From Gloeopeniophorella convolvens (Eukaryota > Basidiomycota > Agaricomycetes > Russulales), in assembly GCA_022496205.1 (NCBI GenBank), contig WTXD01000034.1:186001-250000 (forward strand): DNA of 64,000 bases, read 5' to 3'. Under the pieces are notes generated by a model that searched no databases, was not told where the DNA came from, and was given only the letters and a program-made list of their open reading frames with translations. The position numbers and the translations under genes were made by a program. Below, piece by piece: positions 1-12,245 of this stretch. How positions within the stretch are numbered: the first letter of the stretch is position 1; each line of letters begins with the position of its first letter.

Positions 1-1726
1 ACCAACGCCCATCACGAGACCAGGCGCCGGCGACGAGAAGATACGCCCAAAGTTGTGCGGGATAGTCACGGAGTGTAGGTGCAGCGAGCAGGTGTCAGTG
101 TCGGCAGGGTTGCAATTGATGCGGCGGCCCTCGCTGTCCTCTGAAGGTGCGCGGAGCGAAGACCAAGAGCTTCCTGTATGATTATGTTAGTCCCATGACC
201 GAAGCGAGGGCCGACGCGACGCACCGTCGTCGAACGTGATGAGTGTCTTGAGCTGCTTTGGAGCGTTTCGACCATCCACATCCTGCGCGTTCGATACGAT
301 ATTCGCCAGTCCGACACCCTCGATGCCGTACAAGGTCTCGTAATCGATGAAACCCATCTCATTACGGTTCGTGTCCTTCAAGCTTTCAACGAAAAAGGTG
401 CCGTTCGAGTTGCTCACGAAGAGCGTGCCGACTGCGCCTCCGTCAGTGAGCACGACGTCGACCGCGAGCGAGTGCGTCGTGCTCTCAACGATCGTGTACG
501 CGTTCTCACGTAGGCGTGCACTTGAGGCGTGCGGGAAGCGCGCCTGGGCCCACGTGCGCGCGTCGACGCTGACGTAGAGGAGCATGTCGCTGCCTGCACC
601 TTGGCTCAGGTCCTTGAGAGCTACGACGGCAAATTTGGACACAATTGCGAAGGCGACGACACCCCGCGCGCCGCGGCCACTGGCGCCTAGGTCTTCAAGA
701 CGTTTCTCGTTGACGAAGAAATCGGTCGAGGAGAAGATGCGTGAGGAAGAAACCGAGTGGTAGCCCGTGGAGGAGGTGGAGTCGAACGCAACGCAGTAAA
801 TGAGGTCCGAGTGCGCATCATGTTTGAAATCCTTGGAGCTATGCGCGAACGAGCATTGCGAGGTCTCAGAAAGAAGCATCTGCGGCTGGTCCGCGAACGC
901 TTGTGTTGTGTAATATGTCTGAACAGCACGTCAGTGATAGATAACGCACAATCATGCGGACGAACCTCGTCATGGCAGATGGAGGACCAACCGCCCTCAC
1001 GCTCGCATTTGGTGCCTTGGTAAAGTATATAGCCATATTTAGCCGGGTCTGAATGGAAAGCCAGCGGGCGCGCGACATATGATGGTGGTATTGGCATTTC
1101 GAACGGGCGCCAGGTTTGGCCTCGGTCTTCGGTACGGTAGTGTGTTGTCCCACGGGTCAGCACGAAGGCCTGCAACAGGATGGATTAGATTTACGCCCGC
1201 AAGAGCCAGTCCACGCATATTCAATCCGAGAGAGTAGGCCTTTGCCGCAACTCGTATGACCAGTAGGTCAAGTACATGTAAGTTGGGAACCCGCGCGCCT
1301 CTTGTTCAATAGACTTCGGGTGTCCAAAGTCGGGGCAGCGGTGACGAAGGGAATCGTGGCGGTGCATAGTTGGGTAACAACAGGATAAATGCTCACCATA
1401 CGGTTGTTGAACGGGTGCTCTACAAACATGGCCGTGTCCCCCTTCGGTATATCACCCGCGCGATTCCAGTTCTTTCCCTCATCGCTCGAGATGAAGAGGT
1501 CACCTTCGACGATGTCGTGATACGCGACATACTGCGACATATCAATCAGCCGAATGTGTCTGTCCACGGGTAGGAAACGGCGCACCGTGGCATCGTCGAA
1601 GAAATACAACTTCGCGGGTAGGTTCTGGAAGTAGTTGATTTTGACTTCTGGTGGCTTGTTTTGAGCGTGCACGAAGAGAGCTGGGAGGAGCACGGCGACG
1701 AGCGAGAGAAGGAGACCCGCTCTCAT
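1..1726 (-). CDS. VPS10: Vacuolar sorting receptor Vps10/sortilin, N-terminal part (runs off left edge)
   Basis: Type I membrane receptor that carries vacuolar hydrolases from late Golgi to endosome; only its lumenal N-terminal part is present. The start at 1726 gives a signal peptide ([19 protein letters not shown], then AQ). It is followed by Vps10-propeller sequence with an Asp-box (SSDEGKNW), then [19 protein letters not shown] and a second Asp-box-like strand. Exon 1 ends at 1397 and exon 2 starts at 1169, a long 227-nt intron. A second intron joins ICHDE to TYYTTQAF, as in other fungal Vps10 proteins. Later blades include [27 protein letters not shown] and KTLITFDDG. The 10CC cysteine domain, second propeller, membrane segment and tail lie beyond base 1. 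Family assignment is firm; the exact joins near the left edge are less certain. It is transcribed away from ERG9. Confidence 0.88.
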
Positions 1727-3156
1727 GGCTGATTATCGCCCTTTCTGGGCAGGGGTACTGGAACGTCTAGCAGATGAGAACAGAAGTTTTGGGTGGGTTG
1801 GAGGGTTGGCCGGGGCCAGGGAGGGAGGTGGGCGGGGACGCGAGGGAGTGCAGTCAGCGCAGCGACTGACGTGGAACAGTGAGATCGCCCGCTGCGGAGC
1901 GGCCGCCCCGTCGCTTCCGCCCCGGCCGCTCTCCGCTCCTCGCGTGCCTGGTAGCAGACTACCGCAATCCAGCGTATAAAGCACTTCGCGTGCACTGTCG
2001 TATACCGAAGGCTCACAATCTCCTCTCACCGTTCCTTTGCTCGGCGTCCCGTTCGCGTGAGTGACGCAACACTACACATTCACGATTCCATCCGTAATGA
2101 GAAACAGGAGGGCGCAGTAACCTTGGCAGTAAACCGGACGTGAAGGCTCCAGAGACAATACGGTCAATCAAGAAGCGCGAGCTTCGCTCCTTTGAACGAC
2201 TGTAAAGACGTATCGCACGCAGCCTCACTAAACATTGCGCGATAGATAGATGCACTTAGGAAAGCAAGATTGGCTAAGGAGCCACTACACGCTGCGTCTT
2301 ATGTATGTGGCTGAGTACATGCGTCGCGAAGCAGCTGTCGGTAACTACTGCGCTGTATCATTGGTGTAACTATCTCTCGTGACCACTACAACACCGGAAA
2401 ATGGGAAGCCTGACCACCGGGCCCCAACTAGTCGGGTGGTTTACACTTGACACGATGGGGATTTTCGGGCGCAGATAGGTGTGCCCAAGCATCTCTTGCG
2501 TCCTAATGCATGAATGGCCTGAAGGTAGCATTTGTTTGTGCAGCACAAAACCGTATGCGGCTTCCGACTTGCTCACGCTCTAGGTGTAGCGCTCACGGCC
2601 ACAGCGAAATGGACAAGAGGCTATGCAGCAATGGCCACCGGGGTTGTGATAGGTGATGCCGTTCCACGACCACTAGAATTCGACGAGAAACCGGCAGATA
2701 GCTCTCGCTGTGCGAGAGAGTAGAGGTTATGCGTAGTACGCTCTACGCTGCGCTCTGGAAACGCCCGACTGCTAACACCACATTGCACCAAAGAACCCAA
2801 TTTTGCAGCCGTAGCTGCCAATAGTACATGCGCTCGAAGAGCTATCACGTGCGCGCTGCATATGATCCTGAAATAGCATCGAGGAACAGATCCGTTTGCT
2901 GGCGTGCTACCGGGGAAGATACGGCGCATAGGGGCTGTACCAGACGTTGCGCCGTGATCCAGGTGAAGAAGGCGTCTGATAGTGCCACGTCATGGTGCCA
3001 CACCAATATACAGCACCACCTGCTGCTGATAGCACGAACGGAAATGATTTCCGGAGGCTTGGGAAGACAGATTCACTCAGGTCTAATCTCTCAACGCCCT
3101 GCAGGCGGGCGCCGCATCAGTGTATTGGAGACTGAAGTGGTGGAACAAAAGATGAA

Positions 3157-3170
3157 GGGTTAGGGTTAGG
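3157..3170 (+). repeat. Short interstitial TTAGGG-type repeat
   Basis: GGGTTAGGGTTAGG, a little over two units of the fungal telomere repeat, about 190 bases upstream of the ERG9 start. It could be a Tbf1/Teb1-type factor site or chance; the sequence alone does not decide. Confidence 0.45.
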
Positions 3171-3216
3171 AATTGGCGTGTTACGATGTCGACAAGATGA
3201 AGCTGCGCGACGGGGC

Positions 3217-3224
3217 TATTTAAA
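3217..3224 (+). promoter_or_regulatory. TATA-like box of ERG9
   Basis: TATTTAAA lies about 130 bases before the ERG9 ATG and is followed by an A-run and a C/T-rich stretch (CTCTCCTCTCCTTGCC) just before the start. That is a typical fungal core-promoter layout. Inferred from sequence and position only. Confidence 0.4.
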
Positions 3225-3354
3225 AAAAAGTGGTACGACAGCGCTGACTGCGTCCGCCCCGTCATCTACCTCCCACGCACGTTCTCTCCTCTCCTTGCCT
3301 CTTCCATCTCACTTCGCATATACCCCGTCTCCCTCTCTACCATCTATCTCAGCC

Positions 3355-5298
3355 ATGGGTGCCCTCGAATTGCTCACCCTCGCCCTCACACACCCCAACG
3401 AGTTTCGCATCCTCCTCCAGTACTGGAACTTCCACGAATCACAACGTGACATCACAAGAAAGGAGGAGCATGCGACCTCCGGCTGGGACCGACCAACAAT
3501 GCGCCGCTGCTGGGAGCTGCTCGACCACAGCAGCCGGAGTTTTGCCGCCGTCATCAAAGAGCTCGACGGTGACCTCGCGCGAGTGGTGCGTATCTCGCTT
3601 CCCCTCATCGGTTTCGTATCGCATGCGCGCATACACCTCGCCCCACCTTCATCTTTCTTCGCCCTCGTGTTCTGGCCCGAGTTCAATCGGCGTTGTGCTG
3701 TGACCTCTAAAGGCAATTATAGCTCTGAGGCGCGCGCTTACGCGCTTCGATTTCACCCGCCTCCAGCATAGCTTCGATTTCTTAGTTGCTTGCACAAATG
3801 CCTCGTGCATAATCGCGCGTATCTCGCGTTCGTGCACCGTTCGTCCGCACATAAGATACTACCGTCCTGCCTTGACTCAGCCCGGTTTCTATACGCGTCG
3901 CAGTTACTAAACCCAGGACAGATATGCCTCTTCTATATGGTCTTGCGTGGCCTCGACACCGTTGAAGACGACATGACTATCCCCGATGACGTCAAGCAAC
4001 CTCTTCTGCGGACATTCCATGAAAAGACTCTAACCCCCGGCTGGAATTTCAACGGCTGCGGACCTGACGAGAAGGATCGGGTAGTGCTTGCCGATTACAA
4101 TGTCGTAGTCGATGAGCTCCTCAGACTCGAGCCCGGGTATGAGGAACAGCCTCTTGTCAGCAGTGCTGGATGCTGAATTCAACCTATCGCAGCCCTCGCG
4201 ACGCTATCGTCGATATCTGCCGCAAAATGGAAACTGGCATGGCGGACTTTGCCCACCGCGCCGCAGTCTCCCCCGAACTACTCACTCTCGAGACGGTCGC
4301 CGACTATGACCTCTACTGTCACTACGTTGCAGGGCTTGTCGGCGAGGGTCTCTCGCGGCTTTTTGCTGCGACGGGCAAGGAGCCACAATGGATTGCGAAT
4401 CAACTTGAATTATCCAACTCCATGGGCCTGCTCCTCCAAAAGACAAACATAATCCGTGATTTCCGTGAGGATGCGGACGGCCGGCGCTTCTTCTGGCCAC
4501 GCGAGATCTGGGGCTCGGCGGAGTTCAGCGCGAATGGGAAGACGCCGACCAGCGACATCTTGGAGTTGCTCCGGGATTCTACTCGCGCTGCGTGGGTGCA
4601 GAGTGCGATGGTCGTCGATGCGCTGCGCCACGCGTGTGACGCCCTCGATTACCTTCGCCTCCTCCGCAATCAATCCGTCTTCAATTTTGCTGCTATTCCT
4701 GCTACTATGGCTCTCGCAACGCTTGACCTATGTTTCATGAACCCAGACGTGTTTCAGCGTCACATCAAGATTCGCAAGGCCCAAGCTGCCCAGGTGCGTA
4801 CTTTACCCATCAACCTTGGTTGGAGGGCTGAGCCGCCTTTTGCAGCTCATCATGCGCTCGACGAACCCGCGTGAGGTCGCGCACATCTTCCGCGATTATG
4901 CGCGCTCGATTCACTCCAAGGCATCCCCAGCAGACCCAAGTTTCTTGCGCATCGCTGTCGCGTGCGCGAAGATCGAACATTGGGCCGAGCGACATTATCC
5001 TTCATTTATCCGCCTGTCCGCCTCGGGTGGAGGAGCCGGGCCCACGTTCGACCCCGCGGACGCGCGGTCGCGCGTTGCGCTCGCAGAGGAGGCCCTTGAC
5101 AAGCGCACGGCAGACGAGAAGCGGCGCACCGAATTGCGTGAGCGCATCACTGCGGGCGGTGGCGCGGTGGCGCCCGCCGCCGGCTCGGAGAGCCAGGGAC
5201 CGCCGTGGGAAGTCATCACGTTCGTCGGTGGCGCGGTCATCATGATTCTCGGGATGTCGGCGGCTGTCATCTTCGGAGTGCTGTACTTCACGGGGTGA
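3355..5298 (+). CDS. ERG9: Squalene synthase (farnesyl-diphosphate farnesyltransferase)
   Basis: Condenses two farnesyl diphosphates to squalene through presqualene diphosphate using NADPH; first committed sterol step, on the ER membrane. Model: exons 3355-3585, 3922-4136, 4193-4793, 4846-5298, total 1500 nt, 499 aa. The first Asp-rich motif DTVEDD is at residues 89-94 and the second, DFRED, at 238-242. The CHYVAGLVGEGLSRL helix between them is family-typical. The last ~29 residues (about 471-499) are hydrophobic and form the C-terminal ER anchor (GGAVIMILGMSAAVIFGVLYF). Length matches fungal homologues. Intron 1 is 337 nt, long for this window. The ATG at 3355 is the first in frame with the conserved LLTLALTHPNEFR start and follows a C/T-rich tract. 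Confidence 0.95.
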
Positions 5299-6302
5299 GG
5301 GGTGTATTTGGGAGTATCGTAAGCCCCGTGCTTAGCTGGGACTATACCACTGATATCGCTATCTTATATACTTCTGCTTTTAATTACACGTCGAAGACCT
5401 GTTGATCCGACACAGATACATATGAAGGCGAACAGAGACACGGTCAATATAATCTCTGGGTTCGCCGACGATTCGAGCATACGCAGCAATTGACTTGGAG
5501 AACAATGGGCGAGAAAGTGAACCATTGGATACAGGTGAAACAGGCCTAAAATCTTTGCGCGCTCACCGTCATCAAGAAATACCCAGATATTGTGCATACG
5601 GTATCCAGGCCTGAACTCCGCGGAAAGGGCTACAACTAGCGTTCCGTACGTGTGCCATCAGTTACCGCTGTACGTGGGAGGAAAAAGGCATATTATCCTG
5701 AATGTGATAGTGCTAACACGGTTGCTCGGAGTCATCAAGATCGAGCGAACCAAAGTCATCAACTGATGCATGGCCGCGTTGCGCAACTGTTCCGGTTTCC
5801 TATCTTGTGGACCCGCGAGGCCACGCACAAATTGAGTGGGGCCCCGAGCGCGTAAACCGCTCGGGGTAGATCTTCGACCTGGAACGGAGTAGGTGGTCCC
5901 GGCCGCACCAGCACGCGGGGTCAATAACACGGCTTACACCACCCCCACCCATGCATGTGGAGTACTCGTACTGTACCCGTCAGACTGAATGTTCAAACGT
6001 CCATATACTACGTTATTCATAGCTTGTGGCGCGTGACCAAAAAACCTCTCAGTTCATTGATTCATCCATCAAGCTCACGGTGCTTTCATGCTCGCACTGC
6101 AGATCGCGATGTTACGATAACCCTCTGTGGAATGAGCTACAACATGCACGAATCGTCACAGGTTACAGCATCTCATTACATGGGGCGAACCAAGATAGAC
6201 TATTTATAGTTCAAAGAATTCGAAAGTTTCATGTACAAGTTCAAGGCGCCAAACCAACTTGACCAAAGTGAGAGTATGCCCGGGCGATTTCACACATACA
6301 GG
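5299..6302. other. Convergent intergenic region ERG9 / RCC2-PHD gene
   Basis: About 1 kb between two convergent 3' ends. Short ORFs on both strands show no coherent protein family. I see no RNA gene or repeat. Confidence 0.5.
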
Positions 6303-8678
6303 CTACTTTTTGCGCTTCGACGCTGCGTCGGTGAGGACCGCCCATGAGTCGGAGCAAACAATCGACAAACATGAGGACGAACCTGCACCTCGCTTAGCAG
6401 GCGCCTTGCGCTTGCGGCCCACGTCTTCGTCATCCTCGTCATCGAAATCGTCTTCATCCTCTTCTGGTTCAGAGTCGTACTCAGGTTCTTCACGAGCAGC
6501 CTTCTTGCGCGGTGAAGGGGCAGGGGGTATATAGTCGGCTACAGTACCAATAGGTGCACCTGGCTGACGTGCACACTCCGGACAAAACCATTCCCCATCT
6601 GGGATAGCTGCAAGCGGCGGTGCGAGGCATGTGTGATGGTATGGCTTGTCGCACTATCATAGAGCATGTTAGTGTATGTGGCGAGCGATGCAGGGGTCTG
6701 TTGGTGTACTTTGTCGCAAGCAAGCGGGTCACCATTATCTTTGTGGCAGACCATACATAGATCCGGGGTATCAATCTCAAAAGGGTGGCGAGGTAGGTCT
6801 GAATATTTCTCGCTTGGTTTAACGAGAAAGAAGGTAGTATTTTGACCTGGTATGATGCTGAAACCGAATTAGTACTGTCATTTTGTACCAATAACGAACA
6901 CGTACTCAAAGACGTCGATACCGATCAAAGGCTGGTTGCGTGTGGGCTTCGTTGCACTCTTGGGCTCTTCCGGGCCAAGGCCAAGCTCGCCGTTGGCCGC
7001 ATTTTGACCCCACGCAATCGTCATAATTCCGCCATCATCCTCGTCAGGAGCGAGGGCAAAATGTGTCACTCCGCCGCTAGCGACATGCTTCATCTTGCAG
7101 GCCATAATGTCCTGTAAAATCCTGAAGGTTGAATACGGCTGGCCACCAGAACCTTTGCGGGGATCAATGACAGCACGTCTTCATGGCCTAATGAGCGCTT
7201 ACCATCACCGGTGTTCTTCCACTGCATAGAATTGGGGTCAGTCTGCGAAACCCACCATAGTTCCCAGTAGGACGCACCTTTCCAGCCATGTAATACATAC
7301 CCTGCCTATCAACTACTACAGAGCTTGAGGGACCAGCCGCCACCTTAGCACCCATGGTCTGTTTCTGCGGGCCTGCAAACTGTCGATCGGCATTCAGCTG
7401 GTCAAATAAACGAAGACCCCAAAAAAAACCTGCCTGAGGGACGACTTGGGGGGATAAAACGTCTTTCTGGTTTCCAAGTCCCAAACGGCAGTATCCATTA
7501 TAACCCCAGACATACACAACTCTAGGATGGAACGCTGAGCACGATGTTGAGTCCGAGATATTGTTACATACCCGTCCTCGTCAAGCGCGATAGTGTGTTG
7601 CTGCCCACACGCAATCTGTACGATCTTCTTGTCATCCAATCCCTTGACGGGAACTGCGGGTACCTTAAGCGTCCAACTCCACCAAACAAAGCTGGCGAAG
7701 TCTCACTGGGTTCGTTCTCGATATCAAATCCGGTCCGGTTGCCCGTGGCGATATGCTCCCCTGTGCGCCCGTTGCCGAGCTGTCCCTTCTCTCCGCTCCC
7801 ACATGTGTAAACTGTTGGCACACGTCAGTCGCCAAGTCGGGCACACGACAGTAAACGCGTGTCACGTGCTCTTTCCGCGCGCGGTGAGGAATACGGTGAA
7901 CGTGATCCCTGCTGCAGCTGCAACGACGCGCTCTTGCTCGCCAGTCTGTGGGTTCAGGGGGCCGTTTACAAGCCTGAACGTGCCGATTTCTGGGCAGGGT
8001 GGATGGCCACACTTCGGTTGCATGTAAGCTCGAGACGTGGATACCATGCGAACCGGGGTAGTAGCGTACCTGGCCAAGAGAGTTCAGTCCAGCAGTCCAC
8101 ACGCGTCCATCGCTGCCCACGAGGACAGAGTGGCTCCTCCCACACGCTGCGCTCACGAACACAGTGCCTGGCGGCGCGCCAAGTTCTGTCGCTCTCAGCG
8201 GGCGAGGTGCGTTCTCTGAGATGGCGTCGACACCGGGCACCCCGAGCGCGGCGGGCTGATTACGCCCGAAGCGCCACGCGGTACCCTCCGTGTCAAGGAC
8301 AATCGTGTGACAGCCCGCGCAAGACGTGTGAACGCTGACCGCCTGTACGTTACTCAGCGAGCGCAGGATGTGGGGTTCGAGCAGGTCAGGATGGCTAAAC
8401 AGGGGTGAGCAGGGTCTTTGTAGTATGGCTGGAGGATTACGCACTCTGAATCCTCTGTCCTCCCACCACGCTCCTTGCGACCCAACTTTGGCCTGAGGCG
8501 ACATCAAACCGAGGAAGTGCACAGCCTACGACGCGTAGACTCACCAGTCAGTCCCGCCCGCGATGAGGACTAAGCAGGAGCCTGAGTATCGGTTCACACG
8601 TGCGGAATAAGGTATGTACGTACCTCTCCCCCATTTCTGTGAGCCCGGGACAGTGTCAGTGATGTGTTTGGTGGACAT
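6303..8678 (-). CDS. RCC2-type RCC1-repeat beta-propeller fused to a C-terminal PHD finger
   Basis: Model of 13 exons: start 8678, then 8624/8581, 8545/8492, 8445/8394, 8070/8011, 7870/7811, 7707/7653, 7572/7521, 7430/7372, 7278/7221, 7203/7152, 6906/6857, 6710/6653, stop 6303; 1746 nt, 581 aa. RCC1 repeats run most of the length (CGSGEKGQLGNG, WGYNGYCRLGLG, ACGQQHTIALDEDG). The N-terminal GGTDWPKLGRKE block resembles metazoan RCC2/TD-60 (GATNWDLIGRKE), a mitotic and small-GTPase-linked propeller. After the last blade comes a full C4HC3 PHD finger: CMVC, nine residues, CDKC, four residues, H, two residues, C, fourteen residues, CPEC. An acidic stretch and a basic tail ending SKRKK (likely NLS) follow. 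A chromatin-reading role is inferred. The first exon is uncertain, since the frame stays open to 8813. The 7870/7811 intron needs a GC donor. A 66-nt in-frame intron near the C-terminus is possible. Confidence 0.8.
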
Positions 8679-10353
8679 GGTTTGGAACAAGGGTTGGCGC
8701 TTATTGTTGGCGCTTGAAGAACTTGCCCGCTCCGGCAATGGCAACGGAGTCCGATGCGGCAACGGCATTGAGCAAGAACATGTCGAGGATGGGTTCTCAC
8801 CTCCACAAAGCACTTGATCGGCTTGCTCCGAAGTTTTGATGCTGGCGGAGAGGTGATGGCCATAGCGGTAGATTGTATCGGCGCACTGGAAAGAAAATAG
8901 TAAATCCTCTTGCTCAGCGCCATCGGGCGCTTCTCAAACTTCTATGTTCCCTGGTTCAGAAATCGGCGTCTGCGAACCCCAAAGGCTGATTTTGAGCGCG
9001 AGGCCATGTTTTGAAGGGGTTGAGTAGGCGGATGTAAGGGTTGGGGTCTGAGCGGCACGGTAAACGCTGTTGGAGCGGCGTCTTGCCTCTTCGTCGGATG
9101 CCGAATCGCACGATCTGAATAGTCTATCTCATTCGTCCGTGTCTAGTTTCCTACTTGTACATGGAAATTGAACATGTAATCGTAGAAGCTCTCCATACCC
9201 CCGGTTTGTGAATCATGATGTACTGTTCGGCGCCGGGCCGCCATGCTGGGAAATCATCATCGTCTCGGGATGCAATAGCCTACTACCTCGCAGCACCGAA
9301 ACTACGGCCCGGTTAGAAAAGGGAGGTCGACGTGATAGCTTGTATTCGATCGTGATCCGCAACGTGGCTTCCAGGCCCCTACGGGCCCGCATTGCAGGCA
9401 GGCGCGGAGCCCCATTGGGTACTAACTTACTGGGCAGCAGTGAGCTTTTATCGTCCCGGCCGCCTACGGAGTATTCCGTGACCCAAGTACCCAGCGGCGC
9501 CGTGAGTACTATAATCAGCGTCTTACGGGGTGTATCTGCGGCCAGGTCCATGGAACTCATGGACACTGTGTGCCATAAGCAGTGCCCAGGTCTGTCCTTG
9601 AAAGTCAGGCGTGAAATCCACACAGCTGGGCGGCTTCGCTCCCAGCTGGGTCACGACAGCAGAGAATGAATGGTCGATTGCGAACCTCGGATCTCCCGTT
9701 TCAGGGGGGCTTTCGGGCGCTTGTCCTCAAATCTGCAGGCTACGGAGTGCGCGACTGAGCGCACAGCCGCAATGCATGTGACAAGGAACGAGCTGACTGC
9801 GCAAGCACATGTACCGCCACGCAGAACTGACAGAATGGAACGAGCCGTGCCGCACACAAGGCAAGACATGACCTTAAGTGTAGTGTGTCAGTCTGGGGAC
9901 ATGTCAGAGGTGCCACGTCCAGGTGAGCGATGTGAAGGGCAAGCAACAGAGCGTCTCTGCCGAAGGATTCGATAATGCCTTCTAGACGCCATCTTCAGAT
10001 GGACTAGTGGAGTTACTCGAGCTGTAGATTGACGCTATTGGTCTCTTGACCGAACAAAACTGCTCTGGAAAGGCCGACGACACGTGGGAAGCATCTGAGC
10101 AAATCAGTACATATTTGACTTCATCCGCCAAGCCGATTTTACACGGCGTCCTGCCAGGGCATCTCGAAGTCCCTAGAGGGGGTTGCGCGTCAGGCACAAT
10201 ATCTTCGAGAACATCGTGCGAAGTAGAGAATGAAACGCAGTGTGCGGTCCAGGTAAAGCACAGGGGGCAATGAGAAAATACGGAATGAAGACTGTTAGCA
10301 GGATATGCATCATTTGCGCACGATAGGGTGAGCCAAATACAGCACAGTGTGCA
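8679..10353. other. Gene-poor stretch between RCC2-PHD and the DAO oxidase
   Basis: About 1.7 kb. The stretch nearest 8700-8950 is the leader/promoter of the RCC2-PHD gene and could hold an extra 5' exon. ORFs around 9208-9669 are open on both strands with no family features, so I do not call a gene. Confidence 0.45.
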
Positions 10354-12245
10354 TCACAACACCCGCTCTATAGCAGAAGCATTCGTCATCGCTTCCATTG
10401 CGCGAGCAGAGGACCCGTCCAGGCTTGTAACGTAATGTAGCGGCAGCCAGGGAGGAAACTCCCACTCGTGTCCTGTGATATTTGACGCTATCATTCTCGC
10501 CACGACGTCCGCACTAAAGGGTCGGTGATCAGAAGAACAACACAAGCGGAAAGGCACACGAACCAGCCAAATGCACGCGGCATCCCATGGCCAGAAAACC
10601 CAGCGGAGATGTATTGACCGTCTGAGCTCGCTCCCCCAGGCCTAAATTTATCCAAAACGGGCCCAACCTGGACAGAGGCCGTATGAGAAATGACCGCATA
10701 AACTCAGGAGTGAATATACCAGTGGGTCCCCGAGCTCTGTGAATCCCATGATACCCGTCTGCAGAAGTTCGGAGCACCATGAATAAGTGAACACCCCAGG
10801 AGGGATGAGGCGCACCCATTCCATCTCCGGCTCGCCATCCTTAAACTTTCCGGGGAATACTTCTGGGAGAAATGCCCTGAGTCGCTTCCCGACGACAGGG
10901 TCAACGACTGAGTCATCCGTCGTGGGGTCCTGCGCGCTACCGGGGACGCGACGTGCGCCTCCCAGGATGACGAGCGGGCGCTCATCCGGCGCGGCGCCGG
11001 GGCGCACGAACCAGTACTCCATCCCGTGATTAGCCGTGAACCCGGATAGTGTGAGCTCGCGCGCAGTCACCGCCGCGCGGACCGCTACAGCCTGCCCACG
11101 TGTTGGTACAATGCCAGAGGACCCGGCGAGCTGTGGGAGCAACGCGGGCGCATACGCATTCGTGGCGTGTACGACGTGCGTACATGCCACGGAGCCGCGC
11201 GGGGTCCGGACGGTCCAGCGGCGCGCGTTGCCGACTGGGGAGGAGACAACTGCCGTCACGGGGGTGTGCGTGTGGAGCTTGAGGGAGATGGCATGTGATG
11301 AGTTCTGCGCGAGCTTGAACAAGTGGGTGACGAGTTTCAGTGGCCATATGGTACGCCCCGGAAAGCGCACAGCGGGGTAATGTGCACCATATGTCTATGA
11401 GTGCGGCGGTTTGTATATATTATAACATAACATAGGAGGCGAGACGACGATCACGCACCCTTTGTACCTCGCCCTCCAATAGCCACTCTGCAGCCGAAAC
11501 ATCAATTCCTGCAGCCTTTGCGGCTTCGTATTCTCGACGCGATCCTGTCTCCTCCTCTTTTGTGAAGAACAGGTTCGTGCGCACCCCTTCGACCAGGTCC
11601 ACCTCTTCCTGAAGCCCGTTGTCCTTCACGAGCGAGGTGATAGCATCAACGACATGGTCCTCAATCCGGACGGCTCTCATAGCATCTTCTATTCCCCAAG
11701 CGACAGTATTCTCATGGAAGCCCATGAAATTGTGCGCTGAGAGATGCCCGCCATTGCGTCCTGCAAGTCACGAGGTCAGAGAGCGGAGGATTTGAGATGA
11801 AGCAAAGCCTCACCAGTTGCTCCTGAACCTGAAACAAGCCATCTGAGCTGTGTCATAATACAAGGGGTGCGATAGAGTACTGACAGAAATCCCGCGCTTC
11901 TAGGATGACAACGCTTGGAGGAGACTCCTGCGCCGACGTGCTCTGGAATAGCTTGGAGAGGTGATAAGCAACAGATACGCCTGTAATGCCTGACCCTATG
12001 ATGCAAATATCGGAGTCGGTGGAAAGGGGTCCCTGGCTTCCTACGCGAGCTAACGGGTTTGCATCGGGGGTACCATCGAGCCAGAAAGAGCGTGTGGCGT
12101 TTGGAACAGGGAGAGAAGCCGACAACGGAAACGAGAGGACAGTCTGGGACACCACATGATCCTTCAAATTCCCTGGAGTGAAGGCCGCAGAGCCCTGCCA
12201 TAAGGCGAAGGCAAGTGTCCCAAACAGGTGGTGGATGCGGGTCAT
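10354..12245 (-). CDS. Secreted FAD-dependent oxidoreductase (DAO family)
   Basis: D-amino-acid-oxidase-superfamily flavoprotein; likely oxidises an amine or amino acid, substrate unknown. Seven exons: 12245-11885, 11828-11814, 11760-11459, 11394-10816, 10758-10720, 10667-10564, 10513-10354; 1560 nt, 519 aa. The N-terminus is a signal peptide (MTRIHHLFGTLAFALWQGSAAF). The FAD dinucleotide motif is GSGITG at residues 84-89, followed by VILEARDFCSGATGRNGGH, whose SGATGRNGGH part flanks the flavin in this family. Later motifs are YPAVRFPG, TNAYAPALLPQL and the C-terminal GQYISAGFSGHGMPRAF flavin loop. Exon 2 is only 15 nt but is needed to encode SGATG. The neighbour upstream is HSP78 on the other strand, sharing a 431-nt promoter region. 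A secreted or vacuolar location is inferred from the signal peptide. Confidence 0.88.

Larger units (their letters stand above)
1727..3354. other. Divergent intergenic region VPS10 / ERG9
   Basis: No ORF here looks like protein. The first 250 bases upstream of VPS10 are G/A-rich on the plus strand (C/T-rich on the VPS10 sense strand), as expected for a fungal core promoter. A short telomere-type repeat and a TATA-like box lie towards ERG9 and are listed separately. Confidence 0.5.

Noticed and set aside
9208..9669. 153-codon plus-strand frame with an open antisense frame
   Set aside because: Both strands are open over the same bases and neither looks like protein; likely chance in GC-rich DNA.
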